Part shown: positions 14,903 through 24,148 of the stretch, piece after piece | Layout: each line of letters starts with the position of its first letter | Numbering within the stretch: the first letter of the stretch is position 1 | NCBI RefSeq assembly: GCF_009856865.1 | Contig: NZ_WVUD01000006.1 | Span: forward strand, 62,001-126,000 | Source: Solidesulfovibrio aerotolerans | Lineage (GTDB): Bacteria; Desulfobacterota; Desulfovibrionia; Desulfovibrionales; Desulfovibrionaceae | Direction of reading: 5' to 3' | Length of the DNA: 64,000 nucleotides | Program-made: the position numbers and the translations under genes | Notes under the pieces: model-generated | Seen by the model: the letters and a program-made list of their open reading frames with translations, nothing else | Databases searched by the model: none | What the model was told of the DNA's origin: nothing

Positions 14903-17554
14903 TTAGCAGGCATTGCCGCCGTAGCGGCCTTTCCAGTCGCAAAGCAGGGTCAGGGCCTCAAGGGGCGTCATCCGATCTAGTTCGAGGCGGGACAATTCGT
15001 CAAGAAGCACGGTTGCGGCGTTGGGCAGGGGAGCGGGCACCTGTCCGGTAGCGTCGCCCGCATCGCGTGACACGGCAATAAGGCCCGGCAGGCTCGGCTG
15101 GCCGCGCTCACGGGAGGCCCGGCCGCCCTGGCCGGGATCGCGGCTGCGCTCCAGTTCTTCCAAAAGCTCCCTGGCCCGCTTGACCACGTTTCGCGGCACG
15201 CCGGCCAGTTTGGCCACTTCCACGCCATAGCTGCGATCCGCCGGCCCGGGCAGCAGGCGGCGCAGGAAAATAATGTCGCCCTTCCATTCCTTGACCGCGA
15301 TATGAAAATTGCGCAGGCCCGGCAAACGGCCTTCCAGGGCGGTCAGCTCGTGGTAGTGGGTGGCAAACAGCGTGCGCACGCCGTGGCCGTCGTCGCGGCC
15401 GCACAGTTCCTCCACCACGGCCCAGGCCAGGGCCAGACCGTCAAACGTGGCCGTGCCGCGCCCGATTTCGTCCAAAATGACCAGACTGCGTTTGCCGGCT
15501 TGGCGCAGGATGCGGGCCGTTTCCATCATCTCCACCATAAAGGTGGACTGGCCCTGGGCCAGATTATCCGAGGCCCCCACCCGGCAAAAGACCCGGTCCA
15601 CCAGCCCCAGGCTGGCCTTGGCCGCTGGCACGAAGGAGCCGATCTGGGCCAGAATGGCGATAATGGCAGTCTGGCGCAGCACCGTCGATTTACCGGCCAT
15701 GTTGGGGCCGGTTATCAGCAGCACCTTGGCCGTCTCGTCCAGGCTGACGTCGTTGGGGATGTAGTTGCCCACCCCCTGCACGGCCTCGACCACCGGATGG
15801 CGGCCGGCCCGGATGGTGATGGCCTGCCCGGTATGCAGCTCGGGCCGGGTCCAGTCGCCGATGACGGCGGCCTCGGCCAGTCCCTGCCAGACATCGAGGC
15901 GGGCCACCCGGGCGGCGGTGTCCATGACGCGCTCGCGAAGGCTGGCGATATGGTCGCGAAGCTCGCGGAAGAGGTTGTATTCCAGCGTTTTGCGCGTCTC
16001 GCCCGAGGCCAGGATCTTTTCTTCCAGGGTTTTTAAGTCCGGGGTGACATAGCGTTCGCAGTTGGCCAGGGTCTGGCGGCGCTCGAAATGGGCCGGGGGG
16101 TAGCCGGCGGATTTGGTCAGCTCGAAATAGTAGCCGAAAACCCGGTTGTAGCCGAGCTTGAGCTTGGGCAGATTGCCGGCTTCCTGTTCCCGGGCAAGCA
16201 GTTCCTGGAGCTTTTGTTCGCCGTGTTCAGCCAGATCGAGCAGTTCATCCAGTTCGGGATGATAGCCCTGGCGGAAAAGCCCGCCCTCGGTAACGACGAC
16301 CGGCGGGGAATCGACCAGGGCGCGAGCGAGCAGCTCGCACACGTCGTCAAGATCGTCCCAGCCCGAGAGCAGTTCGGCAGCGGCCTTGGGTGCAGCGGCG
16401 GCGGCAGTGTCCAAAAGCCCCCGCAGCCGGGGCAGCGCTCCCAAAGACTGGCGCAGGGCCGTAAAATCGCGCGGTACGGCCCGGCCGAGAAAAATGCGGG
16501 TAATCAGGCGCTCCAGGTCATAGACCCCGGCCAGGGCTTCGCGGCTGTGCCGGCGAAGGCCCTCGTCCTCGACCAGAAAGGCCACCACGGCCTGGGTGTC
16601 CTCAATGGGGGCCAGATCGAGCCAGGGCTGGCGCAGCATGGTCTCCAGCAGCCGCCCGCCCATGGGAGTCTGGGTGCGGTCCAGGACATGCCACAAGGTG
16701 CCCTGGCCCTTGCGGCCGTCCAAGCGGCGAAAGATTTCCAGATTGCGCTCGGTGACCTCGTCCAAGAGCATGTGCCGGCCGAGATTGACCGGCTTAAACG
16801 GGGCCAGATGGCCCAGGTCGCGCATGTAGGTGGCGGTGAGATAGGTGAGAAGGGCTCCCATGGCCCGCACAAGCTGGGGCTTGTCGTTGCAGTCCAGCGC
16901 CGCCAGATCAGCCACGGACTGGGCCGAGAGTACCTTGTCGCGACCGGCGGCGAAATCGAAATGGGGGCGCAGCGGCGTGCGGGTGATCTGGATGCCGGAA
17001 AGGGGTGTTTCGCGCGGCGGCGTCAGCCCCTCAGGCAACAGCAGCTCCCGGGGACCGATTTTGGCCGTCCACTGCCACAGCCGGGCGGCGTCGCGGGAAT
17101 AAAGCCCCGACCATTCGCCGGTGGAGCAATCGACCCAGGCCAGTCCGCCGGCCCGTTCGTCGGGGTCGTAGTAGAGGGCGGCCAGGAAATTGTGTTCCTT
17201 GGCCCGCAAATTGCCGTCTTCGACGGCCGTGCCCGGGGTGAGCACGCGGGTGACGGCGCGTTTGACCAGCCCCTTGGCCTGCTTGGGGTCTTCGATCTGG
17301 TCGCACACGGCCACGGTGTAGCCCCGGGCCAGCAGTTCGGTCAGATAGCCCTCGGCGGCGTGGTGGGGCACGCCGCACATGGGGATGGGGGACTCGGCCC
17401 CGGGATTGCGCGTGGTCAGGGTGATTTGCAGTTCCCGGGCCGCCGTTTGGGCGTCCTCGAAGAACAGCTCATAGAAATCCCCCATGCGGTAAAACAGCAG
17501 CGCGTCCGGATGCTCGGACTTGGCGCGCAAATACTGCTCCAGCATGGGGGTCAT
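14903..17554 (-). CDS. mutS: DNA mismatch repair protein MutS
   Basis: An 883-residue protein of normal length. It recognises mismatches through the N-terminal Phe-x-Glu motif (FYELF near residue 30), has connector, lever and clamp regions, and an ABC-type ATPase with Walker A GPNMAGKST and Walker B LVILDEIGRGT. A C-terminal Gly/Arg-rich linker precedes the terminal helix. The start is the ATG at 17554 with a GGGGGA site. No mutL is in the window. The gene is 36 bases after the LapA gene and 13 before lysA. Confidence 0.97.
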   Translation of the reverse strand: MTPMLEQYLRAKSEHPDALLFYRMGDFYELFFEDAQTAARELQITLTTRNPGAESPIPMCGVPHHAAEGYLTELLARGYTVAVCDQIEDPKQAKGLVKRAVTRVLTPGTAVEDGNLRAKEHNFLAALYYDPDERAGGLAWVDCSTGEWSGLYSRDAARLWQWTAKIGPRELLLPEGLTPPRETPLSGIQITRTPLRPHFDFAAGRDKVLSAQSVADLAALDCNDKPQLVRAMGALLTYLTATYMRDLGHLAPFKPVNLGRHMLLDEVTERNLEIFRRLDGRKGQGTLWHVLDRTQTPMGGRLLETMLRQPWLDLAPIEDTQAVVAFLVEDEGLRRHSREALAGVYDLERLITRIFLGRAVPRDFTALRQSLGALPRLRGLLDTAAAAAPKAAAELLSGWDDLDDVCELLARALVDSPPVVVTEGGLFRQGYHPELDELLDLAEHGEQKLQELLAREQEAGNLPKLKLGYNRVFGYYFELTKSAGYPPAHFERRQTLANCERYVTPDLKTLEEKILASGETRKTLEYNLFRELRDHIASLRERVMDTAARVARLDVWQGLAEAAVIGDWTRPELHTGQAITIRAGRHPVVEAVQGVGNYIPNDVSLDETAKVLLITGPNMAGKSTVLRQTAIIAILAQIGSFVPAAKASLGLVDRVFCRVGASDNLAQGQSTFMVEMMETARILRQAGKRSLVILDEIGRGTATFDGLALAWAVVEELCGRDDGHGVRTLFATHYHELTALEGRLPGLRNFHIAVKEWKGDIIFLRRLLPGPADRSYGVEVAKLAGVPRNVVKRARELLEELERSRDPGQGGRASRERGQPSLPGLIAVSRDAGDATGQVPAPLPNAATVLLDELSRLELDRMTPLEALTLLCDWKGRYGGNAC

Positions 17555-17590
17555 CTTGAAATCCCCCACGGCAGGCAAGATCGTGCCGAC

Positions 17591-17989
17591 TTAGGCTTCG
17601 GCCTTTTGGGCCGGCGCAGTGGAATCGGCCGCAGCAGGCATGACGGACGCCGTGGGAGCGGCGACTACGTAGCTCGGGGGCGTGGCAACGGTGGATTTTT
17701 TGTGCTGGGCCATCTGCTTTTCCAGGGCGTTGACTTTGTTTTGCAGGCTGCGCATGCCAGCGGCCAGACGCACTTTTTCGGCCAAAAAGTACAGGGTGCA
17801 AAACAGGCCGCCAGCCACGAAGCTCATGAGCAGCACGACGTAGAAAGGAACACCGGGGGACTGGACCTGATAGCCGAAAGCGCCGAGTTTGAGCTGCAGC
17901 GGGGTCTCCAGGATGGCGGTGTTCTGCACGAAAAAGAGCATGCAGACGAAGAAGAATGCCAGCAGGAAGAGCACTTTGATCACGCGCAT
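17591..17989 (-). CDS. LapA-domain (DUF1049) inner membrane protein
   Basis: A 132-residue protein; the ATG at 17989 follows AGGAGG. Two membrane segments (about 5-25 and 47-70) flank FVQNTAILETPLQ, a typical LapA/DUF1049 turn. A coiled-coil helix (MRSLQNKVNALEKQM) and an Ala/Pro-rich tail follow. In enterobacteria LapA works with LapB in lipopolysaccharide assembly control; no lapB lies alongside here, so that role is not assured. It lies between the HIT gene (13 bases away) and mutS. Confidence 0.75.
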   Translation of the reverse strand: MRVIKVLFLLAFFFVCMLFFVQNTAILETPLQLKLGAFGYQVQSPGVPFYVVLLMSFVAGGLFCTLYFLAEKVRLAAGMRSLQNKVNALEKQMAQHKKSTVATPPSYVVAAPTASVMPAAADSTAPAQKAEA

Positions 17990-18002
17990 CGAGGCCTCCT
18001 TG

Positions 18003-18503
18003 TCACGACGTGACGGTTGCGAGGTATTCTGAAAAAAACGGTTCGAGCCGATCATAGGTGGAAACAAGCAATTCCGGCATGACCCGCGTTTCGCCAAAAA
18101 CAGCCATAAACGAAGAATCGCCGTTCCACCGGGGCACCATCTGATAGTGCAGGTGGGCGGCGATGCCGGAACCGGCGGCTTCGCCCAGGTTCAGGCCGAT
18201 ATTGATGCCCTGGGGCCGCAGGCACTCGTTTATAACCCGGGTGCAATAGGTCAGTCCCCGGGTCAGTTCAAGGTTTTCTTCCGGCGTGAGCTGGGTGAGG
18301 CAACTGGCGTGACGCAACGGCGTCACCATGAGATGGCCGGAGTTGTAGGGAAATTTGTTCATGATCACGAAGCTGTGGCGGCCCCGGGCCAGCACCAGCC
18401 GCTGCCGGTCCTCGTCATGCGTTTCGGGCAGGCAGAACACGCAGGCGTCGGGCTTGGGTCCGAGAATATAGTCCATGCGCCATGGCGCCCACAAAACTTC
18501 CAT
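18003..18503 (-). CDS. HIT-family nucleotide hydrolase/phosphorylase
   Basis: A 166-residue protein. It carries the histidine triad HLHYQMVPRW (about 113-122), a CVFC pair near the N-terminus (possible zinc site) and NKFPYNSGHLMV. The N-terminus MEVLWAPWRMDYI is typical of Ap4A phosphorylase-like bacterial HIT proteins. The family hydrolyses or phosphorolyses dinucleoside polyphosphates or AMP conjugates. Its ATG overlaps the previous stop (TGATG at 18505-18501), indicating translational coupling with the LOG-like gene. Confidence 0.85.
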   Translation of the reverse strand: MEVLWAPWRMDYILGPKPDACVFCLPETHDEDRQRLVLARGRHSFVIMNKFPYNSGHLMVTPLRHASCLTQLTPEENLELTRGLTYCTRVINECLRPQGINIGLNLGEAAGSGIAAHLHYQMVPRWNGDSSFMAVFGETRVMPELLVSTYDRLEPFFSEYLATVTS

Positions 18504-18991
18504 CAATACGACTCCGCACAATTCGTGTCAGGCACAAGCGTTTGCAACAGGAAAATGGCCTGCTGCGGTGTCTTGGCGGCAATGACGCCGTCGATGGCGT
18601 CGAAATGTTCCAGAGCCACGACCGGCCGGCCGATTTTCAGCGCAATCCCGATCTCCGAAAGCGTCCCGGCACCGCCGGAAACGGCCACAACCACATCACC
18701 GTTTTTGACCACCAACACGTTTCGGGCAATGCCAAGGCCGGTGACGACGGCTATATCCACAAACGGGTTGGCCTCGGCCGGATCGTCGCCGGGCAGAATG
18801 CCGATGGTACGTCCGCCGGCTTCCCTGGCACCCTGGCAAACGGCTGTCATGACGCCGCCCAGCCCGCCGCATACGATTTCAAAACCGCACTGGGCCAACA
18901 AGCCGCCAAGCAGGCGGGCCGTCTCGTAAACGGCCTCGTCGCACCGACCGGCTCCGATCACCGAAACCCGTCTGGGCCGTACCGCGTTCAT
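18503..18991 (-). CDS. LOG-like nucleotide-binding protein (TIGR00725 type)
   Basis: A 162-residue Rossmann-like protein. It has VSVIGAG at the N-terminus, CGGLGGVMTAV (about 41-51), ILPGDDPAEAN and AVSGGAGTLSEIGIAL (about 102-117). The GGxGGVM and SGGxGT-E motifs bind a phosphoribosyl group as in LOG/YgdH proteins. The true lysine-decarboxylase-like PGGxGTxxE is changed to SGGAGTLSE, which marks the TIGR00725 subgroup of unknown substrate. First gene of the five-gene minus-strand run; divergent from uvrC. Confidence 0.8.
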   Translation of the reverse strand: MNAVRPRRVSVIGAGRCDEAVYETARLLGGLLAQCGFEIVCGGLGGVMTAVCQGAREAGGRTIGILPGDDPAEANPFVDIAVVTGLGIARNVLVVKNGDVVVAVSGGAGTLSEIGIALKIGRPVVALEHFDAIDGVIAAKTPQQAIFLLQTLVPDTNCAESY

Positions 18992-19107
18992 TTCCCGCCT
19001 TGCTTACACGCGTCTTTGTCCAAGAGCAAGGGAGCCTTAGCAGGAAGGCGACACCTCGACGCACCAGGGCTTGAGTCAACCGGCCCATCGCGCTAGTCTG
19101 GGGGACG

Positions 19108-20946
19108 ATGTACACCTTTGAAGCAAAAAATTTCCCCACGTCTCCGGGTGTTTACTTGATGAAGAGCGTTCGGGGTAAAATTCTCTATGTCGGCAAGGCC
19201 AAAAACCTGCGGGCGCGACTTTCCTCGTATTTTCGCAACGACGCCGGCCACTCCGTAAAAACCACCGCCCTGGTCGCGCGCATCGAGGGCGTGGACGTCC
19301 TTCTGACCGCCTCGGAAAAAGAGGCGCTGCTGCTCGAATCAAGCCTCATTAAAAAGCACCGCCCCCGCTACAATGTGGTGCTCAAAGACGACAAAAACTA
19401 TATTCTTTTCAAGCTCGACAAGCGTTCGCCCTTCCCCCGGCTGGCCTTCACGCGCCGGGTCGAACGCGATGGGGCGGCCTATTTCGGCCCTTTCACCTCG
19501 GCAGCGGCCGCCCGGGCCACCTGGAAGGAACTGGGGCGGCTGTTTCCCCTGCGCAAATGTGGCGACCGGGCCTTGGCCAACCGGGTGCGGCCGTGTCTGT
19601 ACCATTTCATCGGCCAATGCCTGGCCCCGTGTGTCCTGGCCGTTAACGCCGATCAATACACCACCCTGGTGCGCCGGGTGGAAGCCTTTCTGACCGGTCG
19701 TTCGGCCGAAGTGCTCAAATCTGTGCAACGCGAGATGGAAGCGGCGGCCGAATCTCTCGCCTTTGAGAAAGCGGCCGGGCTGCGCGATCTGCTGCGGGCC
19801 ATGCGCAAGACCGTGGAAGGGCAAGCCACGGTGCTGACGAAACTGGTGGACATGGATGTGGTCAATTTTACCGTCACCGAGGCCGGGGTCGGCTTGTGCG
19901 TGCTGTTCGTGCGCCAGGGACGGCTTCTGGATCGCAAAACGTTTTTCTTTCCTGGCGTGGAGGCAGGCGAAGCCGTCTCGGCAGCGGTGACGGCGCTGCT
20001 CCAGTTCTATCGCCCGGAAAGTTTCATTCCGCCCCGCATCGTGGTCCCCGAAGGGCTGGCCCCGGGGGGCGGCGAGGGCGAAGCGGCCGGCGACGGGCAG
20101 GCGCTGGCCGAAATTCTCGAAGAACGCCGGGGCATGGCCCTGCGCCTGGGTCCGGCGCGCGGGCGCGAGGAACGCCAGCTCTTGGAGATGGCGGCGGTCA
20201 ATGCCGGCCGGGCCGCCGAAGAGGCGGCCAAGGCAGCGCAAAGCGATGTGCTGCCGTCTCTGGCCCGGGCTTTTGGCTTGGCCCATTTGGCGCGCATCGA
20301 AGCGGTTGACGTTTCCCATCTGGGCGGCAAAGGTGTGCGCGTCGGGTTGGTGGTCTTTGAAGACGGCGCGCCGCGCAAAAGCGAGTACCGGTCCTATGCG
20401 ATTGCCGCAGCCGAAGGCTCGTCCGACGATTATCTGGCCCTGGCCGCCTTTGCCACCCGGCGGGCCGGTTCCGGGCCGCCCTGGCCGGATTTGCTTCTCA
20501 TTGACGGCGGCAAGGGCCAGCTCGGGGCTGTTGGCCGAGCCTTGGACGAAGCCGGAGTCGGCGGGGCCTTTGCCCTGGCCTCCATCGCCAAGGGCGACCG
20601 GCGTTCGCAAAACGAGATGGACGACGTTATTTTTGTGCCGGGCCGCAAAAATCCCCTGCCGCTGCGCTCGGGATCGCCGGAACTGCTTTTCCTGCAACGC
20701 ATCCGCGATACGGTCCATGACTATTCCATCGGCCGGCAGCGGCAGGCCAGGCACAAGGTGGGCCTGAAAAGCGACGTCCTGGCCCTGCCCGGGGTGGGAC
20801 CGAAGACGGCCCGGCTTCTCTGGGAGGCGTTTGGATCGGTGGCGGCCATGCGCGCGGCTTCGGCCGAGGACATCCGGGCCAGGACCGGATTGGGACCAAC
20901 CCGGTCGGCGGCGGTGGCAAGCGCCCTGGCCGGACTTGCGGATTGA
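19108..20946 (+). CDS. uvrC: Excinuclease ABC subunit C
   Basis: A 612-residue protein; the ATG at 19108 follows GGGGGA. An N-terminal GIY-YIG nuclease (SPGVYLMK, ILYVGKAKNLRARLSSYF) makes the 3' incision. A UVR motif (about 200-235, FEKAAGLRDLLRAM) binds UvrB. An RNase H-like domain (IDGGKGQL, about 468-475) makes the 5' incision. C-terminal helix-hairpin-helix motifs (LPGVGPKTARLL) bind DNA. Complete and of normal length. Divergent from the LOG-HIT-LapA-mutS-lysA run, so repair genes lie on both sides of the 18992-19107 promoter region. Confidence 0.97.
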   Translation: MYTFEAKNFPTSPGVYLMKSVRGKILYVGKAKNLRARLSSYFRNDAGHSVKTTALVARIEGVDVLLTASEKEALLLESSLIKKHRPRYNVVLKDDKNYILFKLDKRSPFPRLAFTRRVERDGAAYFGPFTSAAAARATWKELGRLFPLRKCGDRALANRVRPCLYHFIGQCLAPCVLAVNADQYTTLVRRVEAFLTGRSAEVLKSVQREMEAAAESLAFEKAAGLRDLLRAMRKTVEGQATVLTKLVDMDVVNFTVTEAGVGLCVLFVRQGRLLDRKTFFFPGVEAGEAVSAAVTALLQFYRPESFIPPRIVVPEGLAPGGGEGEAAGDGQALAEILEERRGMALRLGPARGREERQLLEMAAVNAGRAAEEAAKAAQSDVLPSLARAFGLAHLARIEAVDVSHLGGKGVRVGLVVFEDGAPRKSEYRSYAIAAAEGSSDDYLALAAFATRRAGSGPPWPDLLLIDGGKGQLGAVGRALDEAGVGGAFALASIAKGDRRSQNEMDDVIFVPGRKNPLPLRSGSPELLFLQRIRDTVHDYSIGRQRQARHKVGLKSDVLALPGVGPKTARLLWEAFGSVAAMRAASAEDIRARTGLGPTRSAAVASALAGLAD

Positions 20947-20998
20947 TTTTTTCGAGGTTGTCAGGCATCATAGCCGATCATTTTGGAGTGGAGCACCC

Positions 20999-21685
20999 AT
21001 GCCGCTGACGCAATTTCTGGCCCTGGCCGACGCCATCGAACCCGAACACCGCTACCGAACCGTGTACGACGCGGATTTTTCCGTGCTCGTCCCGGGCAAG
21101 GAAGTGATCGACCCGGACACCTTGGCCGCCTTTTCCCGCATCGACTTCACCGGCCACACGGTGGTGGATCTGGGCTGCAATTTCGGCTTTTTCGCCTTCC
21201 AGGCCAGACGGCTCGGTGCGGCCGCCGTGGTGGGCGTTGACCGCGAACCCCGGGTGCTTGCCGGCTGCGAACTGCTCAAACGCCATTTCGACGCCAACGG
21301 CGTGGACTTTGCCTGCCACAACATCGACGACCCGGCTTGCCCACTGCCGGAGCAACGCTTCGATATCGCCATGCTGGTGGAATTTATCGGCAAGACCTTT
21401 GTGCTGGAAAACAGAGTGGCCCCGGCCCTGGCCTTTCTGGAACGCCTGTCGGACCGGGAACTCATTTTGTCGGTGCAAAAGATCTATTGGATCAAAAAGG
21501 AACTCGGCACGACACCCGAGCGGATGCTTAAACTGTATCCGGCCCAATACGTCGTCGGCGGCGATTTTTTGCTGCTCGACTACGTGCGCGACTTTTTTGC
21601 CCCGCGCTGGCGCATGGAGGCGCTCTCGCCCATGGCCGATGGCTATGAAAAGCCGCGCAAGTTCCTGCGCTTCACCCCGGCCTGA
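20999..21685 (+). CDS. SAM-dependent class I methyltransferase
   Basis: A 228-residue protein from the ATG at 20999 with a GGAG site; the frame is open further upstream but overlaps uvrC. Motif I is VVDLGCNFGFFAFQARRLG (about 55-73), followed by VVGVDREP (motif II). FDIAMLVEFIGK replaces the usual D/N-P-P-Y, so it is not an N-methyltransferase of that type. It resembles class I enzymes that act on small molecules or tRNA uridines. Target unknown. Between uvrC (52 bases) and ywbE (4 bases). Confidence 0.7.
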   Translation: MPLTQFLALADAIEPEHRYRTVYDADFSVLVPGKEVIDPDTLAAFSRIDFTGHTVVDLGCNFGFFAFQARRLGAAAVVGVDREPRVLAGCELLKRHFDANGVDFACHNIDDPACPLPEQRFDIAMLVEFIGKTFVLENRVAPALAFLERLSDRELILSVQKIYWIKKELGTTPERMLKLYPAQYVVGGDFLLLDYVRDFFAPRWRMEALSPMADGYEKPRKFLRFTPA

Positions 21686-21689
21686 CGCC

Positions 21690-21896
21690 ATGGCCGATCC
21701 CACCAAACGCGCCGATATCCGGCCGGGACTGACTGTGGCCATCGTGCTTAAAAAAGATCAGCGCACCGGGACGCTCACCCGGGGTGTGGTCAAAGATCTG
21801 CTCACCAAAGCCCCGGTGCATAGCCGGGGCATCAAGGTGCGCCTCACCGACGGACAAGTCGGCCGGGTGCATCAGATACTCGAAGAGCCTGCCTGA
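21690..21896 (+). CDS. ywbE: YwbE family protein
   Basis: A 68-residue protein. It reads IRPGLTVAIVLKKDQRTG, then GVVKDLLT, then GIKVRLTDGQVGRV, closely following the B. subtilis YwbE pattern from memory. It is a small basic beta protein of unknown function, possibly RNA-binding by its SH3/KOW-like look. The ATG at 21690 follows the methyltransferase stop by four bases, so the two are likely translated together. Confidence 0.85.
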   Translation: MADPTKRADIRPGLTVAIVLKKDQRTGTLTRGVVKDLLTKAPVHSRGIKVRLTDGQVGRVHQILEEPA

Positions 21897-21909
21897 CAGG
21901 CCTGGTCTT

Positions 21910-22845
21910 TTACCCCGTAGACCCTTCTCCGGCGGGCTTTGAGCGTCTGGCGTCTCCCTCGCCCTGTTTTGTTGGGGTGTGTGCCCCGTCGGCCCGAGCC
22001 AGACCGATGCCGCCAAGGGCCAGGGCAAAACCCGCGATTTGAGCTGTGTTGAGTTGCGCCCCGAAAAAAAACCAGCCCCACACGGCCGCCAGCGGTGGTG
22101 TCAGCAGCAGCAACGAAGCAGCCCGAGCCGCCTGGCCCTGGCGCAAAAGCCACACCAGCAGCATCGAGCCGCCAAGCGACAGCCCAGCCACGCTCCAGGC
22201 CAGGGCCGAAAACACAACCATCGACACGGCAACTTGGCGCTCCCCCCAGGCCAACGCCAGGACCGTCGTGACCAGGGCGGCCCCGCCGTGCTGCAAGGCC
22301 CCTGCCGGCCGCAGGTCTGTGGCTCGCAGCCCGGTCTTTTGCAGCAGCGCCCCGACGGTGACGGCCAGGACGCCTGCACCGGCCAGCGCCAAGGCCGCTG
22401 CGGGCATGGCCGTTGCCTCGCCGGAATGAAGGGCCGGCCAGACCGCCAACCCGACCCCGGCCAAGGCCGCTCCCATGCCGGCAACGCGGCGCAGCGAAAA
22501 CGATTCTCCCCAAATAACGGCTGCCAGGAGAGCCGTCACAGGCGGCTGCAATGCGCCGACAAGGGCCATGAGTCCCGGAGACAGCCCGAGGCGCACGGCT
22601 TGATAGCCGGCCGCAAGATACACTCCATTATACAGTCCCCCGACGGCCAGATGCCCGAGGGCCAGGCGCATTCCCGGCCAAGGGAGGCCGGCCACGCAGG
22701 TCAGGACGGTAAGGATCAGGGCGGTCAGGCCGAAGCGGGCGGTGAGAAAGAGGCAGGGATCGGTCCCGGGGGCGATGGCTCGGGCCACGATGAATCCGGT
22801 AGACCAGATACAGACAAAGACAAGCGGGGCAAAACGTTTGCACAT
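21910..22845 (-). CDS. DMT-superfamily exporter (EamA family)
   Basis: A 311-residue protein with ten hydrophobic segments in two EamA repeats. The N-terminus FVCIWSTGFIVAR and the mid segments (VGALQPPVTALLAAVIWGE; LLLTPPLAAVWGWFFFGA) have the Pro-x-x-x-A-x-x-x-Glu pattern of drug/metabolite exporters. The start is adjacent to a divergent LysR gene across an AT-rich 69-bp gap, the classical layout for a regulator controlling its neighbour. Substrate unknown. Confidence 0.85.
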   Translation of the reverse strand: MCKRFAPLVFVCIWSTGFIVARAIAPGTDPCLFLTARFGLTALILTVLTCVAGLPWPGMRLALGHLAVGGLYNGVYLAAGYQAVRLGLSPGLMALVGALQPPVTALLAAVIWGESFSLRRVAGMGAALAGVGLAVWPALHSGEATAMPAAALALAGAGVLAVTVGALLQKTGLRATDLRPAGALQHGGAALVTTVLALAWGERQVAVSMVVFSALAWSVAGLSLGGSMLLVWLLRQGQAARAASLLLLTPPLAAVWGWFFFGAQLNTAQIAGFALALGGIGLARADGAHTPTKQGEGDARRSKPAGEGSTG

Positions 22846-22887
22846 GAAGCGGCTTTACGCCAGCCTATATATAATGTAAAATAATGA

Positions 22888-22909
22888 TAATTTATATTAG
22901 GATAAATTA
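22888..22909. promoter_or_regulatory. Candidate LysR-type operator between divergent genes
   Basis: An 8-bp perfect inverted repeat TAATTTAT / ATAAATTA with a 6-nt centre, inside a very AT-rich island (22846-22914) in GC-rich DNA. LysR regulators bind such T-N11-A type dyads; the island would also hold both promoters. Confidence 0.5.
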
Positions 22910-22914
22910 ATGCT

Positions 22915-23862
22915 ATGGATAAAAGCCCCTTTGACCTCCAGGCCCTGCGCACCCTGGTTGCGGTGGCGGATACCGGCGGTTTTACCAAGGCCGCTGCCGT
23001 GCTGCACAAAACCCAGGCTGCGGTGAGCGTCTGTGTGGCCATGCTGGAAGACGGGGTCGGTTGCCGCCTGTTTGAACGTTCACGCCAGGGCTGCCAGCCA
23101 ACACCGGCCGGTGCCGTGCTGCTTGGTCACGCCAGGGAGATTTTACAGCGCGTGGCGGCGGCTGCTGCGGCCATGCAATCAGCCCGACCGACCGGTCGGG
23201 TGCGTCTTGGCATCCCGGACGACGTCGTGATGGGACTGAGCCTGCAGTTCGTTCGCCGGCTGGCCGAGGATAATCCGGCGGTGCTGGTTGATTTGCGCTG
23301 CGAACTGTCGGCCGGGCTGGAAACTGCCTTGTGGGCCGGTGAATTGGATCTTGCGGTGGTAGTGCGGGAGCCGGGCAGTCAACAAGGCGAATTTTTGTTT
23401 CGCGATCCATTGCTCTGGTGCGTGCCGCCAGGGCATTCGCCGGAATGGGTGCGGCCACTGCCAGTAGCTCTTTTCGCGGCGGGCTGCCGCACCCGGCCCA
23501 TGGTACTGGCCGCTCTGGACAGCGCCGGCATCAACTATACCGAGGTCTGCCGCGCCTCCCATGTGGCCGGATTGACGGCCATGGCCGCAGCGCGCGGCGC
23601 TATTGTCGCTCTGGCTCGGCAGGCCCTCCCCCGGGACTGGCGTTTCCTGGCCCCGGGGGAGGCCGGGTTGCCGTGGCTGCCTGATTATGAAGCGGCGCTG
23701 CTTTTGCCGCCGCAGCCGACACCCTTGGCAAGCCTCGTGGCCGGGCTGCTCACGGTGGCGGCCCGGGAGACCGTGGGATCGGGGCAGCCGACTGCGGCCG
23801 TTTCCCGGGAGGCAGGGAATAGGGCAGCTACAGCGCTTTCCACAACGTCTGCACCGGGGTAA
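22915..23862 (+). CDS. LysR-type transcriptional regulator
   Basis: A 315-residue protein. The N-terminal winged helix-turn-helix is typical: LQALRTLVAVADTGGFTKAA (about 7-26), then QAAVSVCVAMLEDGVG and LFERSRQG. A two-lobed effector domain follows (about 90-300). It is divergent from the exporter at 21910 and presumably controls it. The 3' end overlaps the opposite-strand small gene by 35 bases. Confidence 0.9.
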   Translation: MDKSPFDLQALRTLVAVADTGGFTKAAAVLHKTQAAVSVCVAMLEDGVGCRLFERSRQGCQPTPAGAVLLGHAREILQRVAAAAAAMQSARPTGRVRLGIPDDVVMGLSLQFVRRLAEDNPAVLVDLRCELSAGLETALWAGELDLAVVVREPGSQQGEFLFRDPLLWCVPPGHSPEWVRPLPVALFAAGCRTRPMVLAALDSAGINYTEVCRASHVAGLTAMAAARGAIVALARQALPRDWRFLAPGEAGLPWLPDYEAALLLPPQPTPLASLVAGLLTVAARETVGSGQPTAAVSREAGNRAATALSTTSAPG

Positions 23863-24064
23863 AGGCTGCATCCAGCTCGGGGCTTATTTCCACATCCACT
23901 TCGCCGTTCTGGCGGGACACACGCACATGGCCCTCCCCGTCCAGACCGGACTCCCGGGCGGCGTCGTGCCAGCGGGCCACGTCTGCCGCCACAATCTCCT
24001 CAAAGGCCGCTTCCGCCGCCAGCGGAGCCACATAACTTGAAACCGTCACCCACGCGTCGCTCAC
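23828..24064 (-). CDS. Small conserved-looking protein of unknown function
   Basis: A 78-residue acidic protein from a GTG at 24064 with AAGGAG upstream. Pattern: VTVSSYVAPLAAEAAFEEI, then a helix with WHDAARESG, then strands GEGHVRVSRQNGEVDVEIS and a TLWKAL tail. No known motif, signal or membrane segment. The strong ribosome site supports reality despite its size. It lies 84 bases downstream of the DUF488 gene, same strand. Confidence 0.6.
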   Translation of the reverse strand: MSDAWVTVSSYVAPLAAEAAFEEIVAADVARWHDAARESGLDGEGHVRVSRQNGEVDVEISPELDAAFTPVQTLWKAL

Positions 24065-24148
24065 GCCCTTTCTCCTTCCGTTTGGCCCGCACAGGGGCTA
24101 TTTTCTTCCACTATCCGTCCTGTCGGCCCGGGGCAGGCCGGCGTGCGG

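Noticed and set aside
16088-18013. 641-codon open frame antisense to mutS
   Set aside because: GC-rich third positions create long antisense frames; the mutS frame has all family motifs and the antisense product is Gly/Gln-rich with no motif.
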